Shown here: one piece after another, positions 44,166 to 59,100 of the stretch
Layout of the letters: each line of letters starts with the position of its first letter
How positions within the stretch are numbered: position 1 is the stretch's first letter
NCBI GenBank assembly: GCA_948470475.1
Contig: OX419340.1
Coordinates: forward strand, 21,919,235 to 21,983,234
Reading direction: 5' to 3'
Length of the DNA: 64,000 nucleotides
Source: Galaxea fascicularis
Taxonomy: Eukaryota; Cnidaria; Anthozoa; Scleractinia; Euphylliidae
Notes under the pieces: generated by a model
Database searches by the model: none
What the model saw: the letters and a program-made list of their open reading frames with translations, nothing else
Told to the model about the DNA's origin: nothing
Position numbers and translations under genes: made by a program

Positions 44166-47100
44166 CAAAGACATCTTTTATACAGCTTCATGCCTACCAA
44201 ACCTGAGGATTTTCAATTTGTGACGGATTTGAGAGTCGTTTGTAATAGGAGTGAAGAACAGACGAATAAAGAGAATAGGAGAGGGACCAATTTCTGCTAA
44301 AATTAACGTACAAAAATGAACGAGTTCCAAAGAGAAGGAATAAAGCTACAAACTGAATGAAAGTTTTCATGTTCGTTTTGTTTTGGCTACGTCATCAATA
44401 TCAAATTCGTAGGTAAAATTGCGTGGTTACTCGCGATCAAACATGGCTTGTATCATGGGTGAGCTTTACCTCCCTCGCTTTACCGGATAATAAGAATTAT
44501 AACTATAACAAATACAATTTCACTTACAAACACAACTAGCAACCGTTCCTGACCACTGGCCATTGGCTTCACAAGTTCTGATTATAGAACCTTGTAGTTT
44601 ATAGCCGGGATTACAGTCAAAGATTACCCGCTCTCCGTACGTAAACGTGTCACCAATTTTGAAACCGTTTGCCAGAATTCCTGGATCACCACAGTTCACA
44701 ACTGGTAAATGAATAAAAACAGTGTAATTAGTTTGTCATCCGAGAAGAAAATCATTATTCGTCAGGTTTCTTTTAACGAAATTAAAATTTCAAGCAATGT
44801 TGACACCAAGGTTTTAGCTGATGCAAAGGGAAGAGGGACAGGACGATAGAAACTCGGCTGTCTGTTATTGGCTGCGGTCACATCTGGACCACTAAGTATA
44901 GTTAAGACGGGGATAACTATGGGTACCTACTTCGGTAATGTGACCGCTTCTCTGTTCACTCTAAATATAGTTAGAAAATTTACGCCTCGGTGATCCAAAA
45001 CAATACAGAGTAACTATAGTTATACCCAAGCAGGGTTCATGGGTTAGTCTTAAGTTTACAAACAAACAACCAGTCAGAATGTGACAATTCTTTTCGCACG
45101 TGCGAGATGAGCATATATAAATATGCAAAATAAAAACCAAGCGTGAAGCGAGGGGAAAACCAAAAACAACAAACCAAAAATTTACATACAACAAGGTTGC
45201 AACTCGTATAGCCTTCAACCTTTTGTGCGTGGTGTGACCGCAAAGTCGACCGAAAGCACTAACTACAGTTAGGTATGATGTAACATAACTTGAGACTAAC
45301 TTAAGTTAAACTTTATAATTAGTTACGCCGTAGATGTGTCCGCAGCCATTGTTGCTGAGATGAAATATGAGTGACTTACTCTGACACGATGGCTGCGAGC
45401 TAGACCACTGACCAGTATTCTGGCAGGTTCGCTGGTGCGAGCCTTGCAACGTGTATCCCGTATGACATGAGAACTGAATAGACGCTCCATAAGAATGGTT
45501 TGTTCCAACCTTAATACCATTTGTCGGTGTACCAGGATTTCCACAGGACCTTTCTAAAAATAAAGATTCTTTTAGTACACGTGCACGCTTTTTTGAAAAC
45601 TAGCGAAACGGTTGAAGTATTTGAAAAGTTTAACCTAGTAAACAAAATTGGTGAAAACATTTTCAAGTCAAAATCGGATGCCCTAGTGCTCCAAATCTTT
45701 GCACACTTCACGGAGACTCTGAGTGCTTGGAACGTGCGTTGTTCATTCGCCAGTGAAGATTAAGCGGCTTTTACTGAATTTGCCTTTTGCCTGCCCTTAT
45801 CTGTAACTCAGCGTAGCGCCAACAAAACCCATCATAGATTGTGCTTGTAAACTCATAAATAACACTGTTGGTGTTAATTCAGAAGAGTAACAACTAGCAA
45901 CTGCCCCGTTTTATGAATTTCATAAGAGAGGCCACCAATGTAAATTGGCGTGCCGTACCCAAACACTTCGGCTGCAGTCCACTCCACTGTCCGTCCGCCT
46001 GACACGTCCGCTGCTGGTCTCCCTCCAGGTGATGCTGAGGGCGGCATGAAAACGTTACAGTATTGTTATATTTAAAAAAGGAGCCGTGCAGGTAGCCATG
46101 CCATGGAGTTCCTGGATCTCCGCAGTCTATAACTAAAGTAAAATTTAGAGAAAGCGGCATTAGAAACAGTGATAAGTTACCAGGCCGGAAACGGAGGCAT
46201 TCAATGATTCAATAAGAGTTTATTCTTACGTATGCAGACTGGGTCAGCCCCAGACCACTGATTGTTTGCCTGACAAGTCCTGAAGGATGAGCTGTCTGGG
46301 TCAACTTTATAGCCCTGGTCACATGACACACGAACAGTGCTACCTGTCTCTCTGCGATATCCTTCTGTGTTGCCATGTGCTGGCGCTGATAGTTGTGGAC
46401 AGTCAGCCCCTGGCAAATAAAAAAATTGTTTGGGCTCTGGGCTTCGGTTCTCAAAGGACATCACAAGATCAATTCTCTTACAATGTGCATAACTTATTTC
46501 CACCATATCTTAGACCTACTGTGTATGTACAATTAATAGCTCACTGGAAAATCGATCCGTTTTAACACTTAAAAGGCGGAAATGTCACCGGTAACTTACG
46601 GCAACAGGAATCACAAAAACAAAGGGAAACGATACTCAAGGCAGGAGGTGAATCCTCGACTTTGGAATTCCTTGCCTACAAGTATTACGAAATCAAATTC
46701 TCTTTCACTATTTGGCAAAGCTCTTAAGAACTGTATGCTTGATTGCTATACTTAGTAATTATGTAAACGGGCGCATGAAGAGATATTTTTCATCATTCTC
46801 AATGAAGTACTTATTTATGTTGTGCGTAACATGTATGTATTCTATTGGGATTAACAACTAGATTAGCCTCTGCTATTTAGATGATTCTCACTCACTCCCC
46901 TTCTACATATAATTATCTTTATTGTTTATCCTTAATAAAGGTAACTATGTGTTTATTTTGAATCTAGTCTGCATCCTCTGTAAGTTGAGTTGGTTTGAAT
47001 CATGAATTATCCTGTATCCTGTTATCCTATATACATCTACGACACTTTACTCTTAGCGCTGATTGAGAAATTCCCTTTTCACAGCTATACTCACGAACGC

Positions 47101-50100
47101 ATCTTGGCTGCTGTCCGCTCCAGACTCCACTCTGTTGGCAAGTTCGCTGTGTGGATCCAATGATTCCAAAACCACTATTACACGAGAAACTAACACTGGA
47201 CCCATAACTGGTGCCACTCCCCTGACGGGTTCCATATTTGACTGTTCCCACCTCGACGCACCGGCCAGCTGTCAACAAGATTATTTCGTTAGTAAGATTG
47301 AATAAACTAATATTGATTGAATATTAATTTTAATATCGACTAAACTAAGATTTGGGATAATGGAGAGTATCAAGGGAGGGGGGGGGGGGACTTTTAACGG
47401 CTGACAGCCTTATTCTTTTCCCTCACGGTTAACTTACATGCAAACACATGTCTCTGAAGTACTCCCTATCTCACTTTTGAAAATTAAAACTACCCAAAAA
47501 AATCACGCTTAATACTTTAATTTTTTCCACGACTACTGGTTATTTTACGCCTAATGATTAAGTTATTTTGACATTTCACGGCTAACGGTTAACGTCATTG
47601 AGAGTCTCATAATGGTACCAAAGACACTAATTTAGTGAAGTGCACTTGCCAAGGTGAACGACTCTTGCACTACGGCGCAATGTAAAACAGGGGTCCATTG
47701 TCCTAGCACAGTGGTTAAGAACTGAGTTTTGATGCATATACATTGCAGGAGGGTCTCAATGGGATTAACTGTTAGCCGTGAAACGTAGGAAAAAAAGTTA
47801 ACCATTACGCGTTAAAAGGATAAAAAATATAACCGTTAGCCATGGAAAAGTTTAATACGTTAAGTGTAACTTTTTTATTTTCAGTTGAAAAGTGGAATAG
47901 GGAGTACTTCGCGATTTTTAAAGACGTCAGAGCACTCGACACCGTTTTTCTTTCAACAGTTAGCCTTGAAACCCATCCCCCATCTTTCAGTGGTCTTAGC
48001 ATTCGTTATGTTTGTAACGATCAATTGCATATTGCAGTGGCATGTGTTGTTAATTGGTGAATTTTCTAGCCATCCTACCATTACAAGTTGGTTGAACGCC
48101 AGACCATTGGCCGTCCGCAGCACAGATTCGTTTTTGAGATCCTACCATTTGATAACCGGCATTGCACTTGAAAGTAGCGATGTTTCCCAGGATGGCATCC
48201 CCAGCCATGGTCAAGGCACCATTCACTGGTGCAGCAATGGACGGACATCGTTTTTCTAAGAGGAACGAACCTTATTGTTACTATAATGTAAAAGGATTCA
48301 GTTTTGGTGTCTTGATACTTCTGCCGCTTTTGGTTCGGTAAGAATGATTGAATGCTATTTGTGTTGACAGTTCGAACAAAATGTAAGATAGCGGAGTCAA
48401 CCTCTGGCTTCGCTACGTAAATCGTGATTTTAAAGTAGCTTAGTTTGATGTTGTTGGGGCATTCACAAGGCTACATACCGTTACAATTCTTGTTGTCGGC
48501 TGCAATTGTGTATCCTCCACGGCAATGACATGTATGGCTTAGATAACTGTTCATACAAACATGCTCGCAGCCGCCATTATTTGAAGCGCATTCGTCTTTA
48601 TCTACAGAGTAAACACCAGATTCATTTGATAAAAAAGCATTTCCGAGCAAGCCGGCTTTTACTTACAAGTGGTGGAACAGAGAATTAACTCTGGAGTGTA
48701 AATTAAAGTGCTAATAGAAACCCATGAAAAACCCACTGAGCGTTAGCCTTAGTAAAGGGTATCAGGGAACCACACGAGCACTTAGCACTTTAATTTATAC
48801 CCCAGAGTTAATTCTCTGTTCCACCACTTGTATATGCTTATAGTGCTACGCGGCACAACATATATATGTACCCTTACTTTCTCTTCGCCGCGATTCACCA
48901 TCTTAATCGTCCCCGACTTTCTCTGTCCGACCTCGTAGCTTAGTCGGCAGAGCAACGGTAGATCTAATCCGGAGGTCGTGGGTTCGATTCCCACCGAGGT
49001 CAGAAGAATTTTTTCTTTGCGTCGTGTGGTTCCCTGATGCCCTTTACTAAGGCTAACGCCCAGTGGGTTTCTACTAGCCTTTTTAATTTACTCTCCAGAG
49101 TTAATTCTCTGTTCCACCACTTGTATGTGTTTATAGTGCTACGCGGCACAACATATATATGTACCCCGGCTTCTACTTAGTTGCATAAAATAACTAGTTT
49201 TAAAAACATGAGAAGCAGCAAATCCATTACCTCGACAGGATCTTCCACCCGGGGCTAACTCCATGCCCGAGGGACAGGAACAGCGGAATGTTCCGGGGGA
49301 GTTATGACAAGTGTGACTGCACAGGTCCAGCGAACACTCATTCACATCTAAATTGAAACAATGAACAAATTATATGTTACAAGTACAACAGCGACAGACT
49401 ATCCTAGTTTATTCCATTAAGGAAAAATGGTGAGTAAATATTGAACTAAGTATGTACATTCTATAGCCTTAAGGCTTTTTAAAAGGAAGGCTAAAACAGG
49501 TTTTTGGAGAAACTCCTTGCCCTCCTGAGGTCTCTTAAGCCACGCCACCTTGAGCGAGGGAGGCATGGGAAGGATATAGGCCCTGGAACAAAGTTGGGCT
49601 GTACTTCGCTTTGCATGACAAGGATGAGAACAAGAATGAAATTCGGTGGAACTTATTTATGATTCTAATATTACCATTGCATGTCTTTCCATCATTGTCC
49701 AATGTGTAACCAGGGTTACACGAACAGATGAAACTACCGATAGTGTTGACACACAGCTGACCACATTGACCACTGGCACATTCATCAATGTCTGTACAGA
49801 AACAAGTCAACAACATAAAATCATTCACTTTATTAATGCACACGCGTTAGCTTGTCTCTTTGACTTTGATAACCTATATTATCTGCCAGCAAGCATCTTA
49901 GAGTAATTTATAGCTTTGGTGCCTGTGACGGAGAAATGAACAGACATAATTAATCACTCTAGTTAAACGAAGCCTTTGTTAGGTACATGCTCAACCTGTT
50001 TTACCTACTCTGTAACTTCAGCTGAAAATCTGTATCTAACGCAAATATTGGCAATTGAAGGAAACAATACTGATCTGTAATTGGCCGAACGGAATGCCAA

Positions 50101-53100
50101 AAGATTATTCCACAACCGTTAATTACACTCAACGATAAACTACGTGTGAGGTGAATCTTGCACACCTGTGACAAGCATTACGTGATGGAAAGAAAATCTT
50201 CTAGCGTTATGTAAGGCGCAGATGAGCAAGAAATAATAATCAGCATCGAAAACTGATGGCGCAAAATTTACTGTCAATTGTTTGTGTCTTTTGTTCAGTA
50301 ACCTTAATCAATCCTATAATAAAAACACTTGTTGAAATGTATTATAAATAACGCCCCTAATACCCCTAAAAAAAAAAAGTCATCTAAGTCGGTAGTCGTC
50401 GTTACTATCCACCCTGTGTACCTTTGCACTCGGCTCTGGCCCCACTCCACTGTCCATAGCTGCAGGTTCTGGACCCCGATCCGTGAAGAGAAAATCCCGC
50501 TTTACAAGTAAAGGTTATGGTACTACCATGGTTGTAGTTGGTTGAAGACTTGTAGCCATAAAGAGGCGTCCCTGGGTCTCTGCATGGGGAAGCTAAAAAG
50601 CAATTATGAGTTCAATCGTTTGAGTAGATATTGGAGATCTCAATAGAATTTATGTGACGATGACGAAGTGTGAGAATTGAAGGTAATATTGATTTTACTT
50701 AACATATAAAGACATATATAAACAATATTCTCCATTTGGAGCAAAAATATACCGCGCACATTATCAGTTTCTCGAGGCGAAAGGTTTTCCGAGAGCGAAG
50801 CTTGAGGAAAGCTGTTCGCTTTGAGGAACTGATTATGTGCATGGACAAATATCTGAGCATATTTTTAAAGCCAAATGGAGGCTATTGTTTTTGTTATCCT
50901 TCAAATATTGTTCGTAACATGCCTTTCGGGAATATCACCTGATATTCCCCGGTTTTAGCTGGGATATTCAGTCACGTGATTCGTTTAGATGAATCGCGTG
51001 CACTATGCTTTTAAGACGCACAATCATTTGACACTTATTCATTTGACCTATATCTTGTTCTAGAAAACATGCCATCTTCGGATTTATCTACCAGAGGTTT
51101 GATTTCAAAACGGAAATATCGAGCAATTTCTCACTTTCTTGTGTTCATCTTTCTTTGCCTGGCAAACAACAACCACTATTAACTCATGCGCTTTACTGAT
51201 TTAGGGCTCCATGTACATCGGGCTATCCTCAATGTTTTGTCGTGGTAGTTTTTTCAGGCGGAAAACATAAGGGAGGATGGGGGAGTTAAAGATAATTATA
51301 CCGAGAGAGTAGCTGTGGTTGAACTGAGAAATTTAAAGGACGCTGACAATAATGATAATGATAGTTACGCTGCTATAGCTACTACTAATGATGTCAATGA
51401 ATGGGATTGCAGTCATTGATAAGCTTTCAAATATGTTCGCATGATCATCATCATAATCTTAAGACAAAATCGAATTGATATTTGACTACCATATCATTGT
51501 AATGCTTACTCATATTGCGGCTCAGTGAATAAATTAAGAAGACGATGACTGCCCCGAAACGTCTCGTCTGCGTTTAAAACTTTTGACTCTAGTTTTGCTT
51601 TAAAAAATAAAAATTCTACATACAATTACTTGCGTGTTTCAGAAATCCGTTTGAAATATTGTTTCTTTTACATCTACCAGTAGGAAGACAGATTGCACCC
51701 ACCTTGATCACATGTGTCACCCACAGTACTTGAGGCACACTTGCATCTGAAGCCAAAGTAAAGGTCATAACACTTGCCACCATTTTTACAAGGATTGGCA
51801 CTGCATTCATTTATTCCTGAAATGTTAAAAGCCATAGAGAATCACCAAGAGATGACCGCACAACCAGCCAAACGGGCTAAAACATCCTCTGAAGTATATG
51901 TTTTTTTGTGCGTGTTTTGGTGTTCGGTTCTTTGACCTGTTGCTGTCAAAAAAGAGTATACGATTCCAACCTAAGTTTAACGAAAGGGGCATCATTAACC
52001 TGGAGTAGATCTGCGCTTACGCTTTCCAAGTGATGCTGCTGAAATGACATTAAATTAATCTACGGACATAACCTTGGAAATTATTTAAAAAAATGGGCAA
52101 AAGACGGTTCAAGTTCAAGGTGTTATACTTGAATCAAGTCAGAAACACAGACTGTCCAAACAACGGTGTAGGTTGGGAATCCCAGACGTTCTGCCTATCT
52201 CATTTTTTTGTTGCAGTTTGATCGGTGTTAACAAAAGAAACACACAAAATGACACAAAAACTGTCTTACCGGCTGCTGGCATAGATCTTTTTGCTTCAAA
52301 AGTAAAATTAAAACGTGATGTCAATATGATATGCTGATAAAACAATTACTAAACCTTATATTAGTATGAGGAGAAGTGGTAATGGTGAAAGAATTTGCAG
52401 CAGTTTGGCAGGTTCAGTCGTCACAACGAAAATTCAAACATGAACTGGAATTGAACCCATGGACCTGCGCTTTGTGCTAAATGGTTGGTACTGCATTACT
52501 ATATGACAAATGATAAACTTAGGCTGCGAATAGACATTTCAAAGTGAAGCAACAGGGTTTCGTTTGAGGTTGGATTTCTGACGTCTGAAGGTTTAACCAA
52601 TGAATACGGAACTTCAAAATGTTTCCCAAAACCCTGAAGCAGCAACTTGGACAATATTTTCAGGCTTTTTCTTTGTAACTTTTGACTTGGTTCCTAATTT
52701 TATTCATCAAGACAACTAGTATAAGGCAGATGTGCGGCAAACGTATAGGTTTTTGAAAATTCATTTACCTGATATCGAGGGTGGTAGAGGTATTGGATCT
52801 GAAAAAAATTGAAATAAATCGTAAACTTCGTCACAGAGTGAAGAATAACACAGTCTCGCTTGGTGTTGGTTTTGCAGGATGCCTTCACGTTTCGCAAGAG
52901 TGGTCAATGGATATTTTTCTTGATAACTCTGGATTTGGTTTTACTGTTGAGGCTTACCCCTCTCACCACTGTGAAACTGTGAATCTGGGAATCTGTGCTT
53001 CCCACATGAGACTGTATTCCCCTGTTCTCCCAAAGGAGAAGAGGAACTAAGTCAAGTATGTCAGATGATATTGTTGTGGTAGAATTTAAACTATCATTTT

Positions 53101-56100
53101 ACCTGAATAACGGGGATAGTTTCTAAAGAAACTATGGTGCTGCGTCGGTGGGGGAGTCATTGTACACAAAAATTTGGTTTTATCAACGGAGTTGATGACG
53201 TAAATTGACCACCATACACGGGGAAGCTGACATTTGGAACGTTAATCCCACGTCAGAGCGAATTCAGTTCGTCGCTAAGACGAACGGGGCTAACGCTTGA
53301 AACGTCAGCTTTTAGAATTCCTGTACGGTGGCCAACTTACATTATCAGTTGCCATTTCACCTGCCAGGCAGCCAAACACCTCCACTCGCATGGTTATTCG
53401 TCCACTCCATGTCTGAGGTTTGAATCGGATCATTGTAGCAGTGAATGTCTGTACCTCTCGTCTTACTATTGTGTCTGAATCTGAGTTACCTGTCAGTGTC
53501 TGTAAAATAAACGAATGTTTCCTTAGGTTAGAAGTCTCGACAGTGTGCTTAAAACATTGTCCATACTTTGAGGAAAGGTTTTGCCGTTTATTGTTTATTG
53601 TTCAATGAGATTTGTAGATCACGTTTCTGAGAAAAGAAAAACCTTACCATGTTTCATTTACCCAATGTTCATTGTCTTCTATCCAGTTTCCCGCCCGCCC
53701 CGGATGAATCAATAATTCCCTTCTCTCGACATGAAAATGGCAACCTTCTCGCTTCCCGCCAATCCCTGAATATCCCTAATCCTGCCTTGAAATTTTCTTT
53801 TATTCTGCATCCCGTTAGTCACCAACACTAATTTAGATCCTTTTCAGTGGTGCTTGCTCGATAGCATTTATGATTCGTTTACAATCATTTTGGCTATTCA
53901 GAAAGCAACTTTTATTGAATTAAAATGACATGCACTACTCACTATAATGCTGGGTAGCAACAGGGAATACGGAGAAATACAGTTTATTCCTAACTGATCT
54001 ATGTAAAATGGACCTTTCTGTATGGTTCTTCTCGTTAGGTATTAAGAAGATTAACTGGTTTCAAGCTCCTCGCCTCATTAAGAATTTTAAAAGGTGGCCA
54101 GTAATAATAGCTCAAGAAAAAGACTTACCTTAGAATAGTCATTCCAGGAACTTCCGCCCATACTATATTGCAGTTTGTATGAGGTAACCCATTCTGATAA
54201 GCCATCTCCGCCCTGAGTGGCCACGCCTGTTACTTTATACTCACCACCTAAGTTTATCTGAATAACGCAAACTTAATGTAAGCGCTAAAGCAATAGTTAC
54301 AGACACTTACAATTAACAACTTTTGGATGAGGTTGAGCATGATAGCAAGAACACAAACCGAACCCTTGATAATTCTCGCTATCACGCGAATTCGAATTTA
54401 GGACTGTTTTAACATGCATACAGGTGAGCGTTTGTAAAAACAAGACCACGCCGAAGATTGTAAATAATCTCATTTGTAATCTTGCAAGAAAACAGTTGCA
54501 GCGCATGCAGTCCAAAGGTTTTCAGCGAGATTTTACAAAATCCCGGCCTAATACACCTTTTTTTTAAAACTTTAACTTTGATTTTTGACTGAACTTAGAC
54601 CAGTCTTGTTAAAACCTTCTATAAAAGAAAAATAGAAAAGTTTCTGCAAAAAATAAAGAAATTTTTCGTGTATGAAACTGTTGCCTGCTAAATGACGTCA
54701 CTTCTACATGTTTAAAACAATTGTCTGTGGTGTGACGTAGTAAAAAGTGCCAGCAGTAATTCTGTTTCAGTAATTCCGCATTTGTTTGTAGCCAGTCAAA
54801 ATTAAGATAGTAACACCCATTCATAATAATTTATCTTATTAATCTGGAAAGGGTCACTTTAGAATCCGAGAGCTGTATCTTTGTATAGATCAAGAAAAGC
54901 AATGCACTGGATAAAAAAAGCGTTCAAAGCAGATTAAACTGCTGAAAAGATATGTTAACATAATTTGGCCAAAATATTGAGAATTTCAAAGTTCGCCCGA
55001 GAAGAAAGGGAAAACGGATGGAATGGGGACTGATTATTTAGATAGTCAAACTGATGCTAAATTATCAAGAAACGATTCTCAACACTTCTTCAAATAATTG
55101 AAGTTAAATTGGTGTGTGAATATAGTGAATTCAAGACATGGACTACACATAACGACAACACAAGACATCTGGCAATCATTATATTTACATACCTGTAAAT
55201 ACTGCTGTTGGTCAGATGACTGTGGACTCCAACCTCCCCTGCTGTCTACCACGCCTTGTAGACCGCTGGCCTGTGGAGCGTGCAGGCGAGCCACATGTGG
55301 TTGGCTGGTCGATCCGAGTGATGATGATGCCGTCATAGCTGAATCAGGGATGGCTTTACTTTGTACACCGAGTTCCTCAAGGCAGCCTAGAAACGAAACG
55401 CTCACTAAGGAAAAACAGGCCTGCTTTGACAAGTGGAAGTTTGGAGATATATACTACTATACTACTATAAACCCTTCAAATGTCACAGTAAACCTGTCAT
55501 TATCTGACATCAAAATATAAATTCATTTATTTATTTAGCTACGCCTATCTAGAATACAATACAATACATAGAACTATTAGGCAGGATGGCCACCACAGCC
55601 TAGCCAATTACAGTGGATCCCTCAAATTCTGCCCAGTTTCCTGATTGCAAGCGATGACGAGAGCAAAAACGTACTTGTTTGATAGAAGTCGAAACCATTA
55701 ACTGCTGATAATGCAGCATCTTCGGCGCCTGTGCTACTTAGGTAACACTTGCTATTATTCCTGTCATAATCAAACGACCTGCATGGAAACGAGGCCTCCT
55801 GCTCACACGCACTGGCACACTCTTCAGCGGTCTTGCCCAGCAAAACTTTGTCATCGTTGTTTGACAGGCGCATGTCTCGTTTCATTGAGAAACGCCTCAA
55901 AGAACTGGTGACTAGAAATATTAAAAACAATGACAATGAATATCACGGAAATACTCTTGTTGTCCTTTGACTGGTGTAGGTTATGTTATCTGTTCGTTTT
56001 GGTGGCTTAACGCCGAGCAAGCTAAAAGTGCATAACATTCACTCACTTTGGAACGAAAGCCCTAAACAGTATATTGGAAGGGAAGGAAGCGTTAATCATA

Positions 56101-59100
56101 ACACCTCATATAAGTTTAAGCTTTAGTATACATGCAGCTTTAACTAATATCGTCTTAGGTGCTGAAACGCTCGGCCCGAGAAAGCTCACAAATGTTTCTT
56201 TTCTTTTTCTTTATAATCTTTCTCCCAATATTCTTTGGAGATTTTGAACAGAATCCGAACTCGAAGAGCGGAATTGTAGAGGAGAAGGACTGAAGTATCA
56301 AACTGAAATTTTCCCGCTAAATCTCAGAAAACCACAATCACAATGACAGCGATGATTATGACAATAAGGAAAATTTACGCACTCTACGTTACTTTCGATC
56401 ATTTTACCAACTGAACATTTTATGTATTTTCAAAGAAGCTGAAACATTTATCAAAGTAAGATCAATGATCATACTGTATCAGAGTTTGGGGTGTTGCTGC
56501 TTATACCAAATACCTTAGTCAAATTGATAGGCTATTGAGAAGAGCCTTTCGATTTGGGGATATTCAACATGAATCATCGATTCAACAGGTTATCAAAAAC
56601 AGGGATGTGAGACTCTGGAAAAGTATTATGGGTGCCTCCTCGCATCCCCTGAAGGATCTTCTCCCCCCACTTAAGAACAGGGCTCTACGCAGTAAGTCGC
56701 ATCCTTACCAGATCCCACGTGTTAACACAGAGAGGTTTAAGAAATGCTTTCTCTTTGATTTTAAATAGATTGTAATTAACAATAAGATAGCTGTATCTTT
56801 ATTTACAAAGGATCTTGTAAGTTTTAACGTTTGTTTAAAACCTTGAATAAAGACTTTTTATTTATTTATTAAAAACACTCACAGTCGCATGCGTACGACT
56901 TGTCAGCCAACACATAAACGCCTTGCAGTCCATCGCGGAAGTCGGCCCAGGCCTTCACATTCCCGGGCTCCGTGTTGCAGCTGCGCACTAGATTATAAAT
57001 ATCCTGGGGTGATAAGACTTTGTTCCACACGTTCAACTGACTCAGATCACCAATAAATGCCTCCTCAGGACTAAACGAACCCCCCAGGGAATCCTGTTCC
57101 TGTCCAAGCACCATAACACCACCCCCGCGGATTACTACTCCCGTCTGGAAAGCCTCGGAGTATCTAAAGAAAGTTCAGCTCGTTTTTAATGTTTGTTTTA
57201 TGGTTTCTCGTACCCGCTTATTTCCTTCGTATATACAGTTGAAGACAATAAATAAGCACACAATGCGGCATGATAAAATTAGATATCCCTCGTTTGGCAA
57301 AGTAATCGCGATGCAATGAAACCAGCTTCCTGTTGTAGTATTAAAGGTCATTGATATCACTATCATGACACAGTGTATTAACAAAAATTATCGATTTAAA
57401 AATTAAAGTTAAGATTATCTGGGTTTGTCGTCAGTTTCATAGGGGAAAGCGCTTAGGATTATTTATGGCAACAAATGAGTAACAAGTGCTATTAGCATAA
57501 CGTTGAAAAGCGCTTTACGAATTTCATGCATGGAAATGCCTTGCAACTAATCCTCTCTTTTAAAATCGCAAGCCCTTAGCTTGAATTCCGAGTTACTTGT
57601 TTGATTTTGGTTTAAAAAGTTACTCAAATGGCCATCACATGCAGCGTATAAATAGAGGTGCCAGGAAAACTGTGCTTAATGTTCTATTTTGCGCTTTCCA
57701 CTTGGTAAAAGCAAAGGACGGCCCTACCTCTTTGCCTCCTGTCCATCTTTGTAAAAGAACCATTTTCCACCATTACTGTCCCATGTGATGGCCACGTGAT
57801 GCCACTTTCCATCATTGGCTGACGTACCAATAAACAATTTCTGGTTATTTATGTGTAAATCGAAAGCGCCATAATCCTGGATGACAAGCGCATTATCTTG
57901 AAGTTTGCCTCCCACAATGTTGGAGTAAGATAGAGGTGTTCCTGGGTTTTCTTTGTCATCAGTTCGAAGCCAAAAAGCGATTGTAAAAGCGGTCAGGTCC
58001 GGGATGTTCTTTACACTTGATGAGGAGGTGGCAACTCGCAGAGGGAAGGACAAATCGTACCCGTGACACAATTCTTCATTATAATAATGAAAAAAATCAC
58101 AAGTGAAGTTAGTCGAAAGTATTATCTGTTAAATATGACCTTTTTCCTTCTTTTTAACCTAGCAAACAGCGAGTGTTTACAATACAAAGGGCGAAGGGGA
58201 AAATTAAGTATGATTTATGTTACTCCGGATACCGTTGTTGCTAGAAACGGTTAACACTTCAGCTGCTCTTCAAATAGAACCTCCACTCTGAGAAAATTTA
58301 ACGTTTAATAGTCGAAGTAACTACTAGATTCCAAGATTTATTTTAAGACACGGAAATAACATGAAGTGAACAAAAACAATATGCCTATCATCATCGCCTA
58401 TGCTTGTCTTAAAATTTCCAGTACGCCCTCATTTGAATTTCACGACGGCATGTGATTGTCCAGCTGTTAAGAAATTCTACTTCCGTCATTGTCGATCAAT
58501 TGAGCCCCTGAAATAAAAAACGACTGTGCGTGGGAAATTTTTAAGTAAAAATTGTATTTCCACGCTTTAAACTAGTTATTGGAAACTAGTATTACTTCCA
58601 GCAATTTACGGTCAGGAGGTTACCTTCAAGGTTGTCAATTCAATAGAAGATTCGTACGTTTAAATTTAAATTGAAGCTGATAGTTGGTCTTACTTGTACT
58701 GCAGGTGGCTCCTGAGTAAGTCGGCTTGCAGATGCATTCATATCCATTGTCCTTGTCCACACATTGGCCACCGTGTTGACAGGGATCCGGCAGACATTTG
58801 TTAATGTTAGTTTCGCACTGGGATCCCGTAAAACCAGCTTTACAAGTACAAGTATATTTGTTTTCACCGTCTACGCATGTTCCGTTATTTAAACAAGGAT
58901 CGCTGGCGCAATCATCAGTGTTTATCTCACATTGCACTCCCTCGTACCCAGGCCTACATGAACACTGATAACTCTCTGCTAAACTTTTACATGTAGCATG
59001 ATTGCGGCAGGGGGACGAAGCACAGTGATCAATCTTCATTTCACAGAACCTCCCAGCATAACCAGATGGACACTCACAGGTGAAGTCCGGTGGTTGAACA

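Noticed and set aside
48782..48994. Minus-strand open frame with [13 protein letters not shown]
   Set aside because: Translation of the complement of the tRNA-derived element at 48929-49001.
52781..53050. 89-codon plus-strand open frame
   Set aside because: It begins antisense to a predicted microexon and has no recognised domain. Chance open frame in an intron is more likely.
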